The notes beneath the pieces were generated by a model that worked only from the letters and a program-made list of their open reading frames with translations, was not told the DNA's origin and ran no database searches. This document shows positions 8,268 through 17,656 of a stretch of 64,000 nucleotides of DNA, piece after piece (positions within the stretch are counted from its first letter, which is position 1; each line of letters starts with the position of its first letter). The translations under genes were made by a program, and so were the position numbers. Origin of the DNA: an uncultured Eubacterium sp. (GTDB lineage: Bacteria > Bacillota > Clostridia > Lachnospirales > Lachnospiraceae); assembly GCA_904420085.1 (NCBI GenBank), contig CAJFUA010000072.1, forward strand, positions 42,153 to 106,152, in the 5' to 3' direction.

Positions 8268-8804
8268 TTATAACTGTTTTTCCCACAAAACAATTTTTCC
8301 ACTTTCCAAAGTTTCTGGTATTTTAATCAGCCGTTGGTTTTCTGAACCCCGAAAAACAAGACTTGGATTTTTCAGAGCCTCAATAAAAGGTCCATCCACC
8401 AGCACATCAATATATGACAGCAGTTCCCGGGTCTCTTCCCAGTTTTTGTACATATGCGCCATTACGTCTTTTTCAAACTCATATCCGGTAAAGCACCAGA
8501 TAGTTTTATCAGGATAAATCTCTTTGATCTTTCTGGCAAGTGGAAGAAGCCCCTGCTGATTGACTCTTTCTAACGGCTCGCCGCCCAAAAAAGTTACACC
8601 GGCATAGGCGCCGAAACTTAGCGTGTCAATAATGTAATCAATGGTTTCCTCATTAAAAACTTTTCCATAATTGAAATCCCATGCTTCTTCATTAAAGCAG
8701 CCCGGGCATCGGTGATGACATCCGCTGACAAACAGGGAGACCCGGATGCCGGGACCGTTGGCTACATCATATGTTTTAATCTCTGCATAATTCAATCCAT
8801 CCAC
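8268..8804 (-). CDS. nrdG: Anaerobic ribonucleotide reductase activating protein
   Basis: A 178-residue radical SAM enzyme that installs the glycyl radical on class III ribonucleotide reductase NrdD. The iron-sulfur motif CxxxCxxC is Cys29, Cys33, Cys36 in GCHHRCPGC. NGPGIRVSLFVSG and the SAM-contact segment TFLGGEPL (about residue 75) are also typical. The partner gene nrdD is not in this window. It lies between malic enzyme (11 bp upstream in the transcript) and dut (25 bp downstream), all on the reverse strand. It marks an anaerobic lifestyle. Confidence 0.94.
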   Translation of the reverse strand: MDGLNYAEIKTYDVANGPGIRVSLFVSGCHHRCPGCFNEEAWDFNYGKVFNEETIDYIIDTLSFGAYAGVTFLGGEPLERVNQQGLLPLARKIKEIYPDKTIWCFTGYEFEKDVMAHMYKNWEETRELLSYIDVLVDGPFIEALKNPSLVFRGSENQRLIKIPETLESGKIVLWEKQL

Positions 8805-8815
8805 CTCCCATTGGT

Positions 8816-9964
8816 TTACGCAAAACGCTTCACAGCCTGACTGACTACATCTGCCACATTCGGGTTAAATGCTTCCGGCAGAATATTTTCCTCGCTTAAT
8901 TCATCTTCCGGTACAAGGGAAGCGATGGCAAGGGCGGCAGCCAACTTCATTTCTTCAGTAATCTGCGTAGCACGACCTTCCAGAGCACCCTTAAAAATAC
9001 CCGGAAATGCCACCACATTGTTTACCTGATTTGGAAAATCAGACCGTCCGGTTCCCACCACTCTGGCGCCGGCAGATTTCGCCACATCCGGCATGATTTC
9101 AGGAACAGGATTTGCCATGGCAAATATAATGGCATCCTGATTCATGGTCTGAACCATCTGGGCGGTCACCATATTTGGAGCAGATACACCGATGAAAATA
9201 TCGGCGCCTTGCAATGCGTCAGCCAATTGACCGTTCATGCCTGAAAGATTTGTAACCTCAGCCATCTCTTTCTGTGCCCAGTTTAAATCTTTTATATCCT
9301 TCGAGAGGATTCCATATAATCCGCAGATTGTAACATCTTTAAAACCGTAATTGAGAAGGAGTTTGCAGATGGCAATACCGGCAGAGCCGTCGCCGTTGAT
9401 GACCACTTTGCAGTTTTCTTTTTTCTTTTCCACAACTTTCAGGGCATTGATAATACCGGCAAGAACAACGATGGCTGTACCGTGCTGGTCATCATGAAAT
9501 ACCGGAATATTCAGTTTCTCTTTTAGTCTGCTTTCTATTTCAAAACATCTTGGAGCGGATATATCTTCCAGATTAATGCCGCCGAATCCCGGGGCGATCC
9601 GTACCACCGTATCAATAATTTCCTCCGTATCCTGTGTGTCCAGACAGATAGGAACGGCATTGACGCCGCCGAACTCCTTAAAAAGTACGGCCTTGCCTTC
9701 CATGACAGGCATGGCAGCCTCCGGTCCGATATTTCCGAGCCCCAGAACGGCACTGCCGTCTGATACTACAGCTACCGTGTTGGCTTTCCATGTATATTTA
9801 TAAACATCATCCCGGTTTGCCGCAATTTTTCTGCAAGGCTCCGCAACGCCGGGGGTGTAAGCCAGAGATAAATCTTCCCGTGATTTCACATGACATTTTG
9901 CCTCAGTGCTTAATTTTCCCACCAATTCTTCATGTAATTTCAAAGCTTTTTCGTCTGTTGTCAT
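8816..9964 (-). CDS. NAD(P)-dependent malic enzyme
   Basis: A 382-residue short-form malic enzyme that oxidatively decarboxylates malate to pyruvate. The malic N-domain begins with LAYTPGVAEPCR (about residues 29-40) and contains FHDDQHGTAIV (about 156-166), with the catalytic tyrosine and lysine regions around KYTWKANTVAVVSDG. The NAD-binding domain has VVINGDGSAGIA (about 188-199). It lacks the phosphotransacetylase domain of long MaeB enzymes. Cofactor preference cannot be decided from the sequence alone. It heads the reverse-strand group malic enzyme-nrdG-dut; an extended -10 promoter lies about 95 bp upstream. Confidence 0.92.
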   Translation of the reverse strand: MTTDEKALKLHEELVGKLSTEAKCHVKSREDLSLAYTPGVAEPCRKIAANRDDVYKYTWKANTVAVVSDGSAVLGLGNIGPEAAMPVMEGKAVLFKEFGGVNAVPICLDTQDTEEIIDTVVRIAPGFGGINLEDISAPRCFEIESRLKEKLNIPVFHDDQHGTAIVVLAGIINALKVVEKKKENCKVVINGDGSAGIAICKLLLNYGFKDVTICGLYGILSKDIKDLNWAQKEMAEVTNLSGMNGQLADALQGADIFIGVSAPNMVTAQMVQTMNQDAIIFAMANPVPEIMPDVAKSAGARVVGTGRSDFPNQVNNVVAFPGIFKGALEGRATQITEEMKLAAALAIASLVPEDELSEENILPEAFNPNVADVVSQAVKRFA

Positions 9965-10057
9965 TTTAATCCTCCATTCATCCCGTTAGATTTAGGTCTG
10001 CTAAAACGGAAACAGTCATGAATCCATTTGCCGCAACCTAAGATAGAACTGTTACTT

Positions 10058-10066
10058 AGTATAACA
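10058..10066 (-). promoter_or_regulatory. Extended -10 promoter of malic enzyme
   Basis: On the reverse strand the bases TGTTATACT form TG-N plus TATACT, a good extended -10. No clear -35 is seen 17 bp upstream. It lies about 95 bp before the start codon. Confidence 0.5.
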
Positions 10067-10104
10067 TAGTTTAAAAATTAACACTATGATTTTTTCTTAT
10101 CCTG

Positions 10105-10113
10105 TGTTAAAAT
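10105..10113 (+). promoter_or_regulatory. Extended -10 promoter of rho
   Basis: TG-T-TAAAAT, an extended -10 on the forward strand, lies about 100 bp before rho. The -35 is weak. The intervening leader (about 95 nt) shows no strong hairpin that I can support. Confidence 0.4.
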
Positions 10114-10215
10114 ATGGTATCGAAACAGATTCTATGCATTCCAGAGGGAAATCCCCTATAAATCCATGTAGAATAAATAATTATAAATAAAAGAAAGAAC
10201 TTGGGAAGGAGTTTT

Positions 10216-11655
10216 ATGAAGGAAAAATTACAATCATTGCCGGTAGGTGAGTTGAGAGAAATTGCAAAAGCAAACGGAATCAAGTCGGTGACAACATTGC
10301 GGAAACAGCAGTTGATCGATATGATTTTGGAAGTGACAGAAAGAAAAGAAAACCAGGAAGAACAGGAAAATCCCCATGCCAGGGAAGCGTTAGAACAGGA
10401 GCAGAAGAATTCTCAAGACAGGGAACAACCGGCGGAGGAATCGAAAAGCCATAATGATATGAAACGCAGGCGCAGACATCATAGTGAAAATGTGGAACAT
10501 AAGGATGAGGTGCCTCAGGAGAACGGAATTGCCAGAACCGGTATTTTGGAAGTGATGCCGGATGGATTTGGATTTATCCGGTGTGACAACTATCTGCCGG
10601 GAGATGACGACGTGTATGTATCTCCGTCTCAGATAAAAAGATTCCGATTAAAAACCGGGGATTTTGTTACCGGAAGAGTGAGGGAAAAGAGAGAAAACGA
10701 AAAGTTCGGCGCATTATATTATGTAGATAAGGTCAACGGTGAATCTCTGGATAAGGTGCTGAACCGTCCTAATTTCGAAGAACTGACACCGATTTTTCCA
10801 AATGAGAGACTGCATCTGGAGACGGACGGTCATAGTACGGCAATGCGGATTGTGGATTTGGTAAGCCCTATCGGAAAAGGACAGCGTGGTATGATTGTTT
10901 CGCCACCGAAGGCCGGAAAGACCACACTGCTGAAAGAGACTGCCAAGGCGGTTCTCAAAAATAATCCGGAAATGGAAATGATTATTCTGTTAATTGATGA
11001 AAGACCAGAGGAAGTGACGGACATTAAAGAGGCAATTCAAGGAGATAATGTAGAAGTCATTTATTCCACCTTTGATGAACTGCCGGAGCATCACAAGCGG
11101 GTTTCGGAAATGGTAATTGAGAGAGCCAAAAGACTGGTAGAACATGGCAGGGATGTAATTATTCTTCTGGACAGTATTACCCGTCTGGCAAGAGCTTACA
11201 ATATGACAGTTCCTCCTAGCGGACGAACTCTGTCCGGCGGATTGGATCCGGCAGCCCTGCACATGCCGAAAAGACTGTTCGGTGCGGCAAGAAATATGAG
11301 AGAGGGCGGAAGCCTGACAGTTCTTGCTACTGCTTTGGTAAATACCGGAAGTAAAATGGATGATGTGGTCTACGAAGAATTTAAAGGAACCGGAAATATG
11401 GAACTGGTTCTTGACAGAAAATTGTCAGAGAGAAGAATCTTTCCTGCCATTGATATTACGCAGTCCGGTACCAGAAGAGAGGACCTGTTGTTAAATGCAG
11501 ATGAACTGGGCGCTTCCTATATTATAAGAAAAGAAATGAACGGAATGCGGAAGGAAGATGCAGTAGAGCAGATACTGAATCTTTTCTCGAGAACAAAAAG
11601 CAATCAGGAATTTATCGCAAAAGTAGGCAGAATCAGGTCAAATTATAATCAGTAA
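10216..11655 (+). CDS. rho: Transcription termination factor Rho
   Basis: A 479-residue hexameric RNA-DNA helicase that ends transcription. The order is: Rho_N SAP-like domain (about 1-45, [17 protein letters not shown]), a charged Glu/Gln/Arg-rich insert (about 50-105), the cold-shock RNA-binding domain ([14 protein letters not shown], about 112-125), and the RecA-like ATPase with P-loop [11 protein letters not shown] (about 229-239), Walker B VIILLDS and the Q/R loops [11 protein letters not shown]. The charged insert is common in Clostridia and Actinobacteria. An in-frame TTG at 10201 would add five residues, but the ATG at 10216 has GGAAGGAG in front and is preferred. rho-rpmE-DUF1385-prmC-prfA is a conserved order. 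Confidence 0.96.
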   Translation: MKEKLQSLPVGELREIAKANGIKSVTTLRKQQLIDMILEVTERKENQEEQENPHAREALEQEQKNSQDREQPAEESKSHNDMKRRRRHHSENVEHKDEVPQENGIARTGILEVMPDGFGFIRCDNYLPGDDDVYVSPSQIKRFRLKTGDFVTGRVREKRENEKFGALYYVDKVNGESLDKVLNRPNFEELTPIFPNERLHLETDGHSTAMRIVDLVSPIGKGQRGMIVSPPKAGKTTLLKETAKAVLKNNPEMEMIILLIDERPEEVTDIKEAIQGDNVEVIYSTFDELPEHHKRVSEMVIERAKRLVEHGRDVIILLDSITRLARAYNMTVPPSGRTLSGGLDPAALHMPKRLFGAARNMREGGSLTVLATALVNTGSKMDDVVYEEFKGTGNMELVLDRKLSERRIFPAIDITQSGTRREDLLLNADELGASYIIRKEMNGMRKEDAVEQILNLFSRTKSNQEFIAKVGRIRSNYNQ

Positions 11656-11720
11656 CAGGCAAGTGTCGAATGGACCGAAAAGACTGTCAAAAATTGGAGA
11701 AAAATAAAAAAATAAAGTGC

Positions 11721-11749
11721 TTGCCATCGTATTATATCTGTGTTATACT
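11721..11749 (+). promoter_or_regulatory. Sigma-A promoter of rpmE
   Basis: TTGCCA (11721-11726) and TATACT (11744-11749) are spaced 17 bp, and TG-T precedes the -10, giving a strong promoter. It starts a leader of about 63 nt before rpmE. Confidence 0.85.
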
Positions 11750-11774
11750 ATCAAGGCTATTGAGTGAAGACGGA

Positions 11775-11789
11775 TTGGCGTTGCCAATA
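11775..11789 (+). promoter_or_regulatory. Hairpin in the rpmE leader
   Basis: ATTGGC and GCCAAT enclose a GTT loop within the short rpmE leader, about 30 nt before the start codon. L31 leaders with regulatory structure are known in Firmicutes; whether this belongs to that class is not decidable by eye. Confidence 0.4.
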
Positions 11790-11819
11790 AGCATAAAAAA
11801 AATTAAAGAGGTGAATGTA

Positions 11820-12020
11820 ATGAGAGAAGGAATCCATCCAGATTACCATGAAGCAACCGTTACATGTAACTGTGGTAACACATTCGTAACAGGTTCAACA
11901 AAAAAAGATATTCATGTTGAAATTTGTTCAGCATGTCATCCATTCTACACAGGACAGCAGAAAGCTGTTGCAGCACGTGGTAGAATTGATAAGTTTAATA
12001 AGAAATATGGTATCAAATAA
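11820..12020 (+). CDS. rpmE: 50S ribosomal protein L31 (zinc-binding type)
   Basis: A 66-residue large-subunit protein. The start [16 protein letters not shown] and the cysteines in CNCG and CSAC (residues 16, 18, 37, 40) mark the C+ zinc-containing form. Its cysteine-free paralogue replaces it under zinc starvation in many bacteria, and no such paralogue is in the window. The frame is open further upstream, but that part overlaps the promoter. The ATG at 11820 has AAAGAGGTG in front and gives the usual length. Confidence 0.96.
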   Translation: MREGIHPDYHEATVTCNCGNTFVTGSTKKDIHVEICSACHPFYTGQQKAVAARGRIDKFNKKYGIK

Positions 12021-12034
12021 TTTTTGAGGATAAC

Positions 12035-12064
12035 AGGTTGGGAAGAGATTCTCAACCTATTTTC
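12035..12064 (+). terminator. Terminator of rpmE
   Basis: Arms 12035-12044 and 12049-12058 form a 10-bp stem (one G-T pair) with a GAGA loop, followed by ATTTTC. The stretch to 12235 has no other recognisable feature. Confidence 0.75.
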
Positions 12065-12235
12065 GATTTATAAGTAATTATGGAACCAACGTACCTATGT
12101 CATATGTGCGAGAACTCCCGTGTACACAGGCGGAGGATTTTGAATATTCAGATGAGGTTTCACAAAAGATAGTGTCAGGTGACTTATGAAAAAAGAGCTG
12201 GAAGAAAACGGCTCACAAAAGGTAAAGGATAAAAG

Positions 12236-13288
12236 ATGAAAAAGAATAAACTTTGTTCTTCCGGAATCGGCGGTCAGGCGGTCATGGAAGGAATTATGAT
12301 GAGAAATAAGGAACGTTACGCTGTGGCAGTGAGAAAGTCAGACGGTTCCGTTGTTGTAGATACGCAGGAGTATAAGGGAATTACAGCCAAGTGCAAATTC
12401 TTTCAGGTTCCGTTTATCAGAGGAATATTCAGTTTTATCGATTCACTGATTTTGGGAATTAAGACACTGACTTTTTCCGCAAAATTTTTTGATGACGAGG
12501 CAGATTATTCTGAGGAACCGGATAAATTTGAGCAGTGGTTACTGACAAAATTCGGTGACAGGGCAGAAAAGGTGATTATGGGATTTACCGTGGCACTTTC
12601 CGTAGTGATTGCCATAGGTCTGTTTATGGTACTGCCTCTGTTTATTGCAGACATTATGGAGCGGTATGTTTCGTGGGTTACTCCCGGACATGTACCGGTT
12701 ATTGAAGGGATTGTAAAGATTATTTTGTTTATCGCATATCTGTTGCTAATTTCGCTGATGGATGATATTAAGAGAACTTTTATGTACCATGGTGCAGAGC
12801 ATAAATGTATCAACTGTATTGAAAACGGACATGTGCTGACGGTTGATAATGTAAGAAAAAGTTCCCGTTATCATAAGCGCTGTGGCACAAGTTTTATGTT
12901 GATTGTTCTGATTATCAGTATCATTCTGTTTATTCTGATCAGGACGGATATTACGTGGCTGAAATATGGGATTCGGATACTGCTGGTGCCGGTGATTGCA
13001 GGAATTTCTTATGAATTTATAAAAAAAGCAGGTTCCAGCGAAAACAAAATTATTCATGCGCTCAGTATGCCGGGAATGTGGATGCAGAAAATTACCACAA
13101 AAGAACCGACAGATGATATGATTGAAGTGGCAATCGAGGCGGTGGAAGCTGTCTTTGACTGGGAACAGTATTTGGAAGATAATGGTATAAAAAGAACAGT
13201 AAAAAAATCTATTCCATTAGATAAGCAGCCACTGCCAAAGGAATATAAAAAAGACAGAGAAGGTTCAGGATATAATTGGAAGTTTTAG
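12236..13288 (+). CDS. DUF1385 (YqhQ-like) membrane protein
   Basis: A 350-residue polytopic membrane protein of unknown function found next to prmC/prfA in many Clostridia. The family N-terminus is clear (GIGGQAVMEGIMMR), as is the central signature FMYHGAEHKCINC (about residue 180-192), whose His, Glu, His and Cys could bind a metal. About four to five hydrophobic segments are seen (about 110-140, 155-178, 220-260). The C-terminal tail is soluble and charged. It overlaps the start of prmC by 13 bp, so the two are translationally linked. I can name the family but not the role. Confidence 0.9.
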   Translation: MKKNKLCSSGIGGQAVMEGIMMRNKERYAVAVRKSDGSVVVDTQEYKGITAKCKFFQVPFIRGIFSFIDSLILGIKTLTFSAKFFDDEADYSEEPDKFEQWLLTKFGDRAEKVIMGFTVALSVVIAIGLFMVLPLFIADIMERYVSWVTPGHVPVIEGIVKIILFIAYLLLISLMDDIKRTFMYHGAEHKCINCIENGHVLTVDNVRKSSRYHKRCGTSFMLIVLIISIILFILIRTDITWLKYGIRILLVPVIAGISYEFIKKAGSSENKIIHALSMPGMWMQKITTKEPTDDMIEVAIEAVEAVFDWEQYLEDNGIKRTVKKSIPLDKQPLPKEYKKDREGSGYNWKF

Positions 13289-14133
13289 TAAAAGATGTTG
13301 TATCAGAGGGAGCGGAACAGTTAAAGCAGGCGGGTATAGCCGATTATCAGACAGACAGCTGGCTGCTGGCGGAAGAGATTCTGGGTGTCCGCAGACAGGA
13401 TATATGGCTGATTCCTAATCAAAGTGTTGACATAACGTTGGTGCAAAAGTATGAGGAAGCGGTAAAAAGACGTGCCACCCATGTTCCCCTTCAGCATATT
13501 ACAGGGCATCAGCCTTTTATGGATTTTGATTTTATGGTCAACCGGGATGTGCTGATTCCCAGATCGGAGACGGAACTGCTGGTGGAGCAGGTAGTTTCCT
13601 ATATTCAAAGCAATTTTCCGGACAAAAATAAAACGGTAAAAGTATTGGACATGTGCACCGGCTCCGGCTGTATTGCCATATCCGTGGACAAAATGTGTGA
13701 CAATGCAAAAGTCCGCGCTGTGGATATTTCAGAAAAAGCATTGCAGGTGGCAAGAGAAAACAACATAAAGAATCAGGCAAATGTAACATTTATACAAAGC
13801 GATTTGTTTGAAAATGTAACAGATAAATTTGATGTTATCGTTTCCAATCCGCCTTATATTCCTACAGAAGCGTTGCAGACGCTGATGGAAGAAGTGAGGG
13901 ACTATGACCCCCCTCTGGCACTGGATGGTAGTGAGGACGGATTGAAATTTTACAGAATCATCAGTGAAAAAGCAGAAGAGTTCTTAAATCATCATGGCAG
14001 ACTATTTTTGGAAATAGGTCATGACCAAGGGAAAAGCGTTCCGGAGTTATTGCGGGAAAATGGTTTTTCCAAGATTCAGGTTCTGAAAGATTTATCAGGT
14101 AACGACCGTATGGTAATTGCCGGAAAGGAATAA
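13276..14133 (+). CDS. prmC: Release factor N5-glutamine methyltransferase
   Basis: A 285-residue SAM-dependent methyltransferase that modifies the GGQ glutamine of release factors RF1 and RF2. It has the helical N-terminal domain (about 1-85), the SAM-binding motif [12 protein letters not shown] (about 124-135) and the catalytic VSNPPYIP motif (about 191-198). The start is TTG at 13276 inside the end of the DUF1385 gene. prfA, encoding its substrate, begins 3 bp after its stop, which supports the assignment. Confidence 0.94.
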   Translation: MEVLVKDVVSEGAEQLKQAGIADYQTDSWLLAEEILGVRRQDIWLIPNQSVDITLVQKYEEAVKRRATHVPLQHITGHQPFMDFDFMVNRDVLIPRSETELLVEQVVSYIQSNFPDKNKTVKVLDMCTGSGCIAISVDKMCDNAKVRAVDISEKALQVARENNIKNQANVTFIQSDLFENVTDKFDVIVSNPPYIPTEALQTLMEEVRDYDPPLALDGSEDGLKFYRIISEKAEEFLNHHGRLFLEIGHDQGKSVPELLRENGFSKIQVLKDLSGNDRMVIAGKE

Positions 14134-14135
14134 AA

Positions 14136-15206
14136 ATGTTTGACAAGTTAGACGGAATATTAGAAAGATATAACGAAATTATGGAGCAGTTAAATGATCC
14201 CAACGTTGTGGGCGATCAGGAGAATTTCAGAAAATTAATGAAAGAACAAAGTGATCTGGCTCCGATTGTGGAATTGTATAAAAAGTATAAGGATGCAAAA
14301 CAGACCATTGAAGACAGTTTATTTATTCTGGAAGAAGAGTCTGATGAGGAAATGAAAGAACTGGCAAAAGAGGAAATGAATGAGGCGAAAGCTTCCATTC
14401 CGAAGATGGAAGAGGAGTTGAAAATTCTTCTTTTACCGAAAGATGAAAATGATGACAAGAACGTTGTTGTGGAAATCAGAGGCGGTGCCGGCGGTGACGA
14501 GGCGGCGCTGTTTGCGGCAGAACTTTACAGAATGTACTGCATGTATGCAGAGACGCAAAAGTGGAAGACGGAAATGATTTCCCTCAATGAAAACGGTCTG
14601 GGCGGCTTTAAGGAAGTGGTGTTTATGATTAACGGTCAGGGAGCTTACTCCAGATTAAAGTATGAGAGCGGCGTACACCGTGTACAGCGTATTCCGGTTA
14701 CAGAATCCGGCGGACGTATCCACACGTCTACAGCTACGGTTGCCATTATGCCGGAAGCAGAAGAAGTGGATGTGGAGATTGATATGAATGATTGTCGTTT
14801 TGATGTGTTCCGTGCATCAGGAAACGGCGGACAGTGTGTCAATACCACGGACTCGGCAGTAAGACTGACACATATTCCTACGGGAATCGTGATTTCCTGT
14901 CAGGATGAGAAGTCACAGTTAAAGAACAAGGATAAGGCATTAAAGGTTCTTCGTGCAAGACTCTATGAACTGGAATGTCAGAAGAAACAGGATGCAGAGT
15001 CAGAGGCGAGACGCAGCCAGATAGGTACGGGAGACCGTTCAGAAAAAATCAGAACATACAACTTTCCACAGGGACGTGTGACGGATCATCGGATTAAGTT
15101 TACTACCCATCGGTTGGAAAATGTGATGAACGGTGATTTGGATGAAATCATTGACAACTGTGTTGCGGCAGACCAGGCAGCGAAACTGGCGCAGGTGGAA
15201 GAGTAA
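14136..15206 (+). CDS. prfA: Peptide chain release factor 1
   Basis: A 356-residue factor that recognises UAA and UAG in the ribosomal A site. The stop-codon-reading motif PVT is seen in IPVTESGGR (about residues 187-195) and the catalytic GGQ in SGNGGQCVN (about 228-236). The residue after GGQ is Cys and the sequence runs CVNTT rather than the more usual HVNKT, a small departure. PrmC, which methylates the GGQ glutamine, is encoded just before it. A terminator closes the block. Confidence 0.95.
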   Translation: MFDKLDGILERYNEIMEQLNDPNVVGDQENFRKLMKEQSDLAPIVELYKKYKDAKQTIEDSLFILEEESDEEMKELAKEEMNEAKASIPKMEEELKILLLPKDENDDKNVVVEIRGGAGGDEAALFAAELYRMYCMYAETQKWKTEMISLNENGLGGFKEVVFMINGQGAYSRLKYESGVHRVQRIPVTESGGRIHTSTATVAIMPEAEEVDVEIDMNDCRFDVFRASGNGGQCVNTTDSAVRLTHIPTGIVISCQDEKSQLKNKDKALKVLRARLYELECQKKQDAESEARRSQIGTGDRSEKIRTYNFPQGRVTDHRIKFTTHRLENVMNGDLDEIIDNCVAADQAAKLAQVEE

Positions 15207-15229
15207 GTAAATATAAAGGCAAGAAAGAG

Positions 15230-15251
15230 CTCTGCAAAAGCAGAGTTTTTT
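15230..15251 (+). terminator. Terminator of the rho-prfA block
   Basis: CTCTGC and GCAGAG pair around an AAAA loop and are followed by six T. A clear intrinsic terminator 24 bp after prfA. Confidence 0.9.
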
Positions 15252-15285
15252 CTTTACTCTGCATTAATTTTTTGATATACTTGTT

Positions 15286-15291
15286 TATAAT
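15286..15291 (+). promoter_or_regulatory. Possible -10 of the cps operon promoter
   Basis: A perfect TATAAT lies 25 bp before the cpsB start and right after the prfA terminator. The -35 region (15263-15269, ATTAATT) is weak. Confidence 0.45.
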
Positions 15292-15315
15292 TGTGGGATT
15301 AGGAGATATCATGCA

Positions 15316-16044
15316 ATGAAAGGCATTACCGATATACATAATCACATCTTATTTCAGGTAGATGACGGTTCAGACTCTATAGAAACTTCTGTAGACATAT
15401 TGAAAAAAGAATATGAGCAGGGGGTTGAGAACGTGATTCTGACGCCTCATTTTCACTGGGGAGAGTGTATGCCTGAAAGGAATCTGATTCAAACAAATTT
15501 TGAAATGCTTCAAACAGTCGTAAAGAAGGAAATTCCGGATATGAATCTGTTTTTGGGCAATGAAATTATGGCATGTAACGACATGGTAGAACTGTTGAAT
15601 CAGGGCAGAGTAAACACACTGGCAGGAACAAGGTTTGTGTTGGTGGAATTTTATCCCACCGTACAGTATCAGGTAATGTTAAAACACATCAGCAATTTGT
15701 TCAATGGAGGCTATACGCCGATTATCGCACATTGTGAAAGATATGCATGCCTGCATGCACCGATTAAAAAGATTAACGAAAAGAATATTCGGCATCTTAT
15801 AGAAATGGGGGTGTACTTACAGGTAAATGCAGTCAGTGTTTTTGAAAGAGAAAGCAAATTTGTAGAAAAACTGATTGATAATGATTACTTACATTTGGTT
15901 GCCACAGATGCCCATAGTCTGGGGCAACGGAGCGTATATTGGAGACAGTGTATCAGCCATTTAAGGAAAAAATATAATGAAGATTATTTAAAATGGCTGC
16001 TGGTAGATAATCCAAAAAAAATATTGTCAGGGCAGTACATATAA
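15316..16044 (+). CDS. PHP-type protein-tyrosine phosphatase CpsB/YwqE
   Basis: A 242-residue metal-dependent phosphatase of the PHP superfamily that removes phosphate from the tyrosine cluster of the cognate BY-kinase. Metal ligands are seen in TDIHNHIL (about residues 5-12), the DDGS segment, LTPHFHWG (about 42-49), LGNEIM, IAHCERY (about 139-145) and VATDAHSLG (about 195-203). The kinase CpsD and its activator CpsC follow in the same operon. In Streptococcus and Bacillus such modules control capsule or exopolysaccharide length. No glycosyltransferase or flippase genes accompany it here. Confidence 0.92.
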   Translation: MKGITDIHNHILFQVDDGSDSIETSVDILKKEYEQGVENVILTPHFHWGECMPERNLIQTNFEMLQTVVKKEIPDMNLFLGNEIMACNDMVELLNQGRVNTLAGTRFVLVEFYPTVQYQVMLKHISNLFNGGYTPIIAHCERYACLHAPIKKINEKNIRHLIEMGVYLQVNAVSVFERESKFVEKLIDNDYLHLVATDAHSLGQRSVYWRQCISHLRKKYNEDYLKWLLVDNPKKILSGQYI

Positions 16045-16067
16045 TTTGAAAGGATCAAAAGATTAAA

Positions 16068-16871
16068 ATGGATAACGAAAATATTAAAAACGAGATAGAG
16101 ATAGATTTACGGGGATTGTTTACTGCGGTTATGAACCGGCTGGCCATCATTATTCTGGTTGGTATATTAGTGGCAGGCGTGGCATTTGTGTACACTCAGT
16201 ATTTTGTTGACGAACAGTATGTAGCAAGAACAAAGGTCTATATTCTGAATAAGCAGGATGAAAATCAACAGTATTTAACATCTCAGGATTTGGCACTTGC
16301 TACTTATCTGGCGAAGGATTATGAGAGCCTTCTTACAACAGATCCGGTTTTGGAGGAAGTAAAAAAGGAATTGAATCTGGAACAGAGTACCACAGATATT
16401 GCGTCAATGATTTCTGTGGAAGTAGAAGAAGATACCCGACTGATGAATATTTCTGTTACCAGTACAGACCCGAAACTTGCAAAAAAGATAGCGGATAAAG
16501 TCAGAGAAGTAGCCAATGAGAGATTAAAAGAAATTATGGATGGTCTGGAACCGGTCAGATCCGTAGACGAGGCAAAACTTCCTGCTTCTCCAAGTTATCC
16601 AAACGTTGAAAAAAATACAATGATAGGCTTTATCATTGGTTTCGGAGTAGCATTGCTGGTAGTTATCATTTTGTATATTTTGGATGATACTATTAAAAAT
16701 CCGGATGATATTGAAAAGTATCTTGGAGTCAGTGTTTTAGGTGCCATTCCATTAAAGAGTGAGGATACTTTCAGTGGAGATTATGGTTACGGAAAACAGG
16801 AAAAAACAAAAAAGCAGAAAGTAAAAGAAAGTAAAAAGAAGAAAGCAGTTTCTGTTCAGGATAAGGAGTAA
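16068..16871 (+). CDS. Wzz/CpsC-type chain-length protein and kinase activator
   Basis: A 267-residue membrane protein with two transmembrane helices (about 24-45 and 183-207) around an extracellular domain, the usual arrangement of Gram-positive CpsC/YwqC. Such proteins activate the cytosolic tyrosine kinase and regulate polysaccharide chain length. The segment SPSYPNVEKN before the second helix is the proline-rich family motif. The C-terminal cytosolic tail is unusually long and basic (about 235-267, many Lys). CpsD starts 4 bp later. Confidence 0.9.
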   Translation: MDNENIKNEIEIDLRGLFTAVMNRLAIIILVGILVAGVAFVYTQYFVDEQYVARTKVYILNKQDENQQYLTSQDLALATYLAKDYESLLTTDPVLEEVKKELNLEQSTTDIASMISVEVEEDTRLMNISVTSTDPKLAKKIADKVREVANERLKEIMDGLEPVRSVDEAKLPASPSYPNVEKNTMIGFIIGFGVALLVVIILYILDDTIKNPDDIEKYLGVSVLGAIPLKSEDTFSGDYGYGKQEKTKKQKVKESKKKKAVSVQDKE

Positions 16872-16875
16872 CATC

Positions 16876-17592
16876 ATGCTATTAAATGTAAATTTAGATA
16901 AAATTTCCGATTTGGATTTTAAGACCAAAGAAGCATATAAGACACTAAGAACAAATGTGCAGTTTTGTGGAGATGATGTGAAAATCATATCTATTACCAG
17001 TTGTGTTCCGAACGAAGGAAAATCCATGGTTGCTTTTAATCTTGCCGTTTCCATTGCCGAGACGGGAAAGAAAGTTTTGTTTATTGATGCGGATTTAAGA
17101 AAGTCTGTTTTAATTGGCAGATATAAGATTAATAAGGCAATTAAAGGTCTGACCCAGTATTTATCAGGTGTGGAAGAATTGGATAGTGTAAAATATACCA
17201 CCAATATTCAGGGGCTTGATATGATTTTGTCAGGGCCGGTACCACCAAATCCGGCGGAGTTATTAAACAATGAGAAGTTTACAGAATTAGTGAACAGAAC
17301 CAGAAAAGAGTATGATTATGTAATCATTGATACGCCGCCAATTGGGCAGGTAATTGATCCTGCCATCGTGGCACAGCAGACAGATGGCGTGATATTCCTG
17401 GTGGCACAGGCAAATGTCAGTTATAAGTATGCCCAGAAGCAGATTGAGCAGTTAAAAAAGTCAGGCTGTAGAATTCTGGGGGCGGTATTAAATAAAGTGG
17501 ATCCTGAAGAGAAGGGAAGTTACTACGGCGGATATTATGGCAAATACTATAAAACAAAATATGGGTATGGCTATGATAAATATTATAAATAA
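16876..17592 (+). CDS. BY-family tyrosine kinase CpsD/YwqD
   Basis: A 238-residue P-loop tyrosine kinase. Walker A is in CVPNEGKSMVA (about residues 41-51), Walker A' in LFIDADLRKS (about 71-80) and Walker B in YVIIDTPPIG (about 150-159). The C-terminus carries the autophosphorylation cluster, with about a dozen tyrosines in the last 27 residues (YYGGYYGKYYKTKYGYGYDK). It acts with the membrane activator CpsC and is reset by the phosphatase CpsB. The stem-loop after it separates it from the next gene set. Confidence 0.94.
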   Translation: MLLNVNLDKISDLDFKTKEAYKTLRTNVQFCGDDVKIISITSCVPNEGKSMVAFNLAVSIAETGKKVLFIDADLRKSVLIGRYKINKAIKGLTQYLSGVEELDSVKYTTNIQGLDMILSGPVPPNPAELLNNEKFTELVNRTRKEYDYVIIDTPPIGQVIDPAIVAQQTDGVIFLVAQANVSYKYAQKQIEQLKKSGCRILGAVLNKVDPEEKGSYYGGYYGKYYKTKYGYGYDKYYK

Positions 17593-17598
17593 GATTGT

Positions 17599-17634
17599 AA
17601 TAACACCTATGAACGTTGTGACATAGGTGTTATT
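17599..17634 (+). terminator. Strong stem-loop after cpsD
   Basis: Arms 17599-17611 and 17622-17634 form a perfect 13-bp stem with a 10-nt loop. No T-run follows (GACTTATAGG), so it may act as a partial terminator or as an RNA-stabilising processing signal between cpsD and the nucleotidyltransferase gene. Confidence 0.55.
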
Positions 17635-17656
17635 GACTTATAGGAGAACAGTAGCG

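Noticed and set aside
11670..11819. Extra 50 codons upstream of rpmE
   Set aside because: They span the rpmE promoter and leader hairpin; the L31 start at 11820 is clear.
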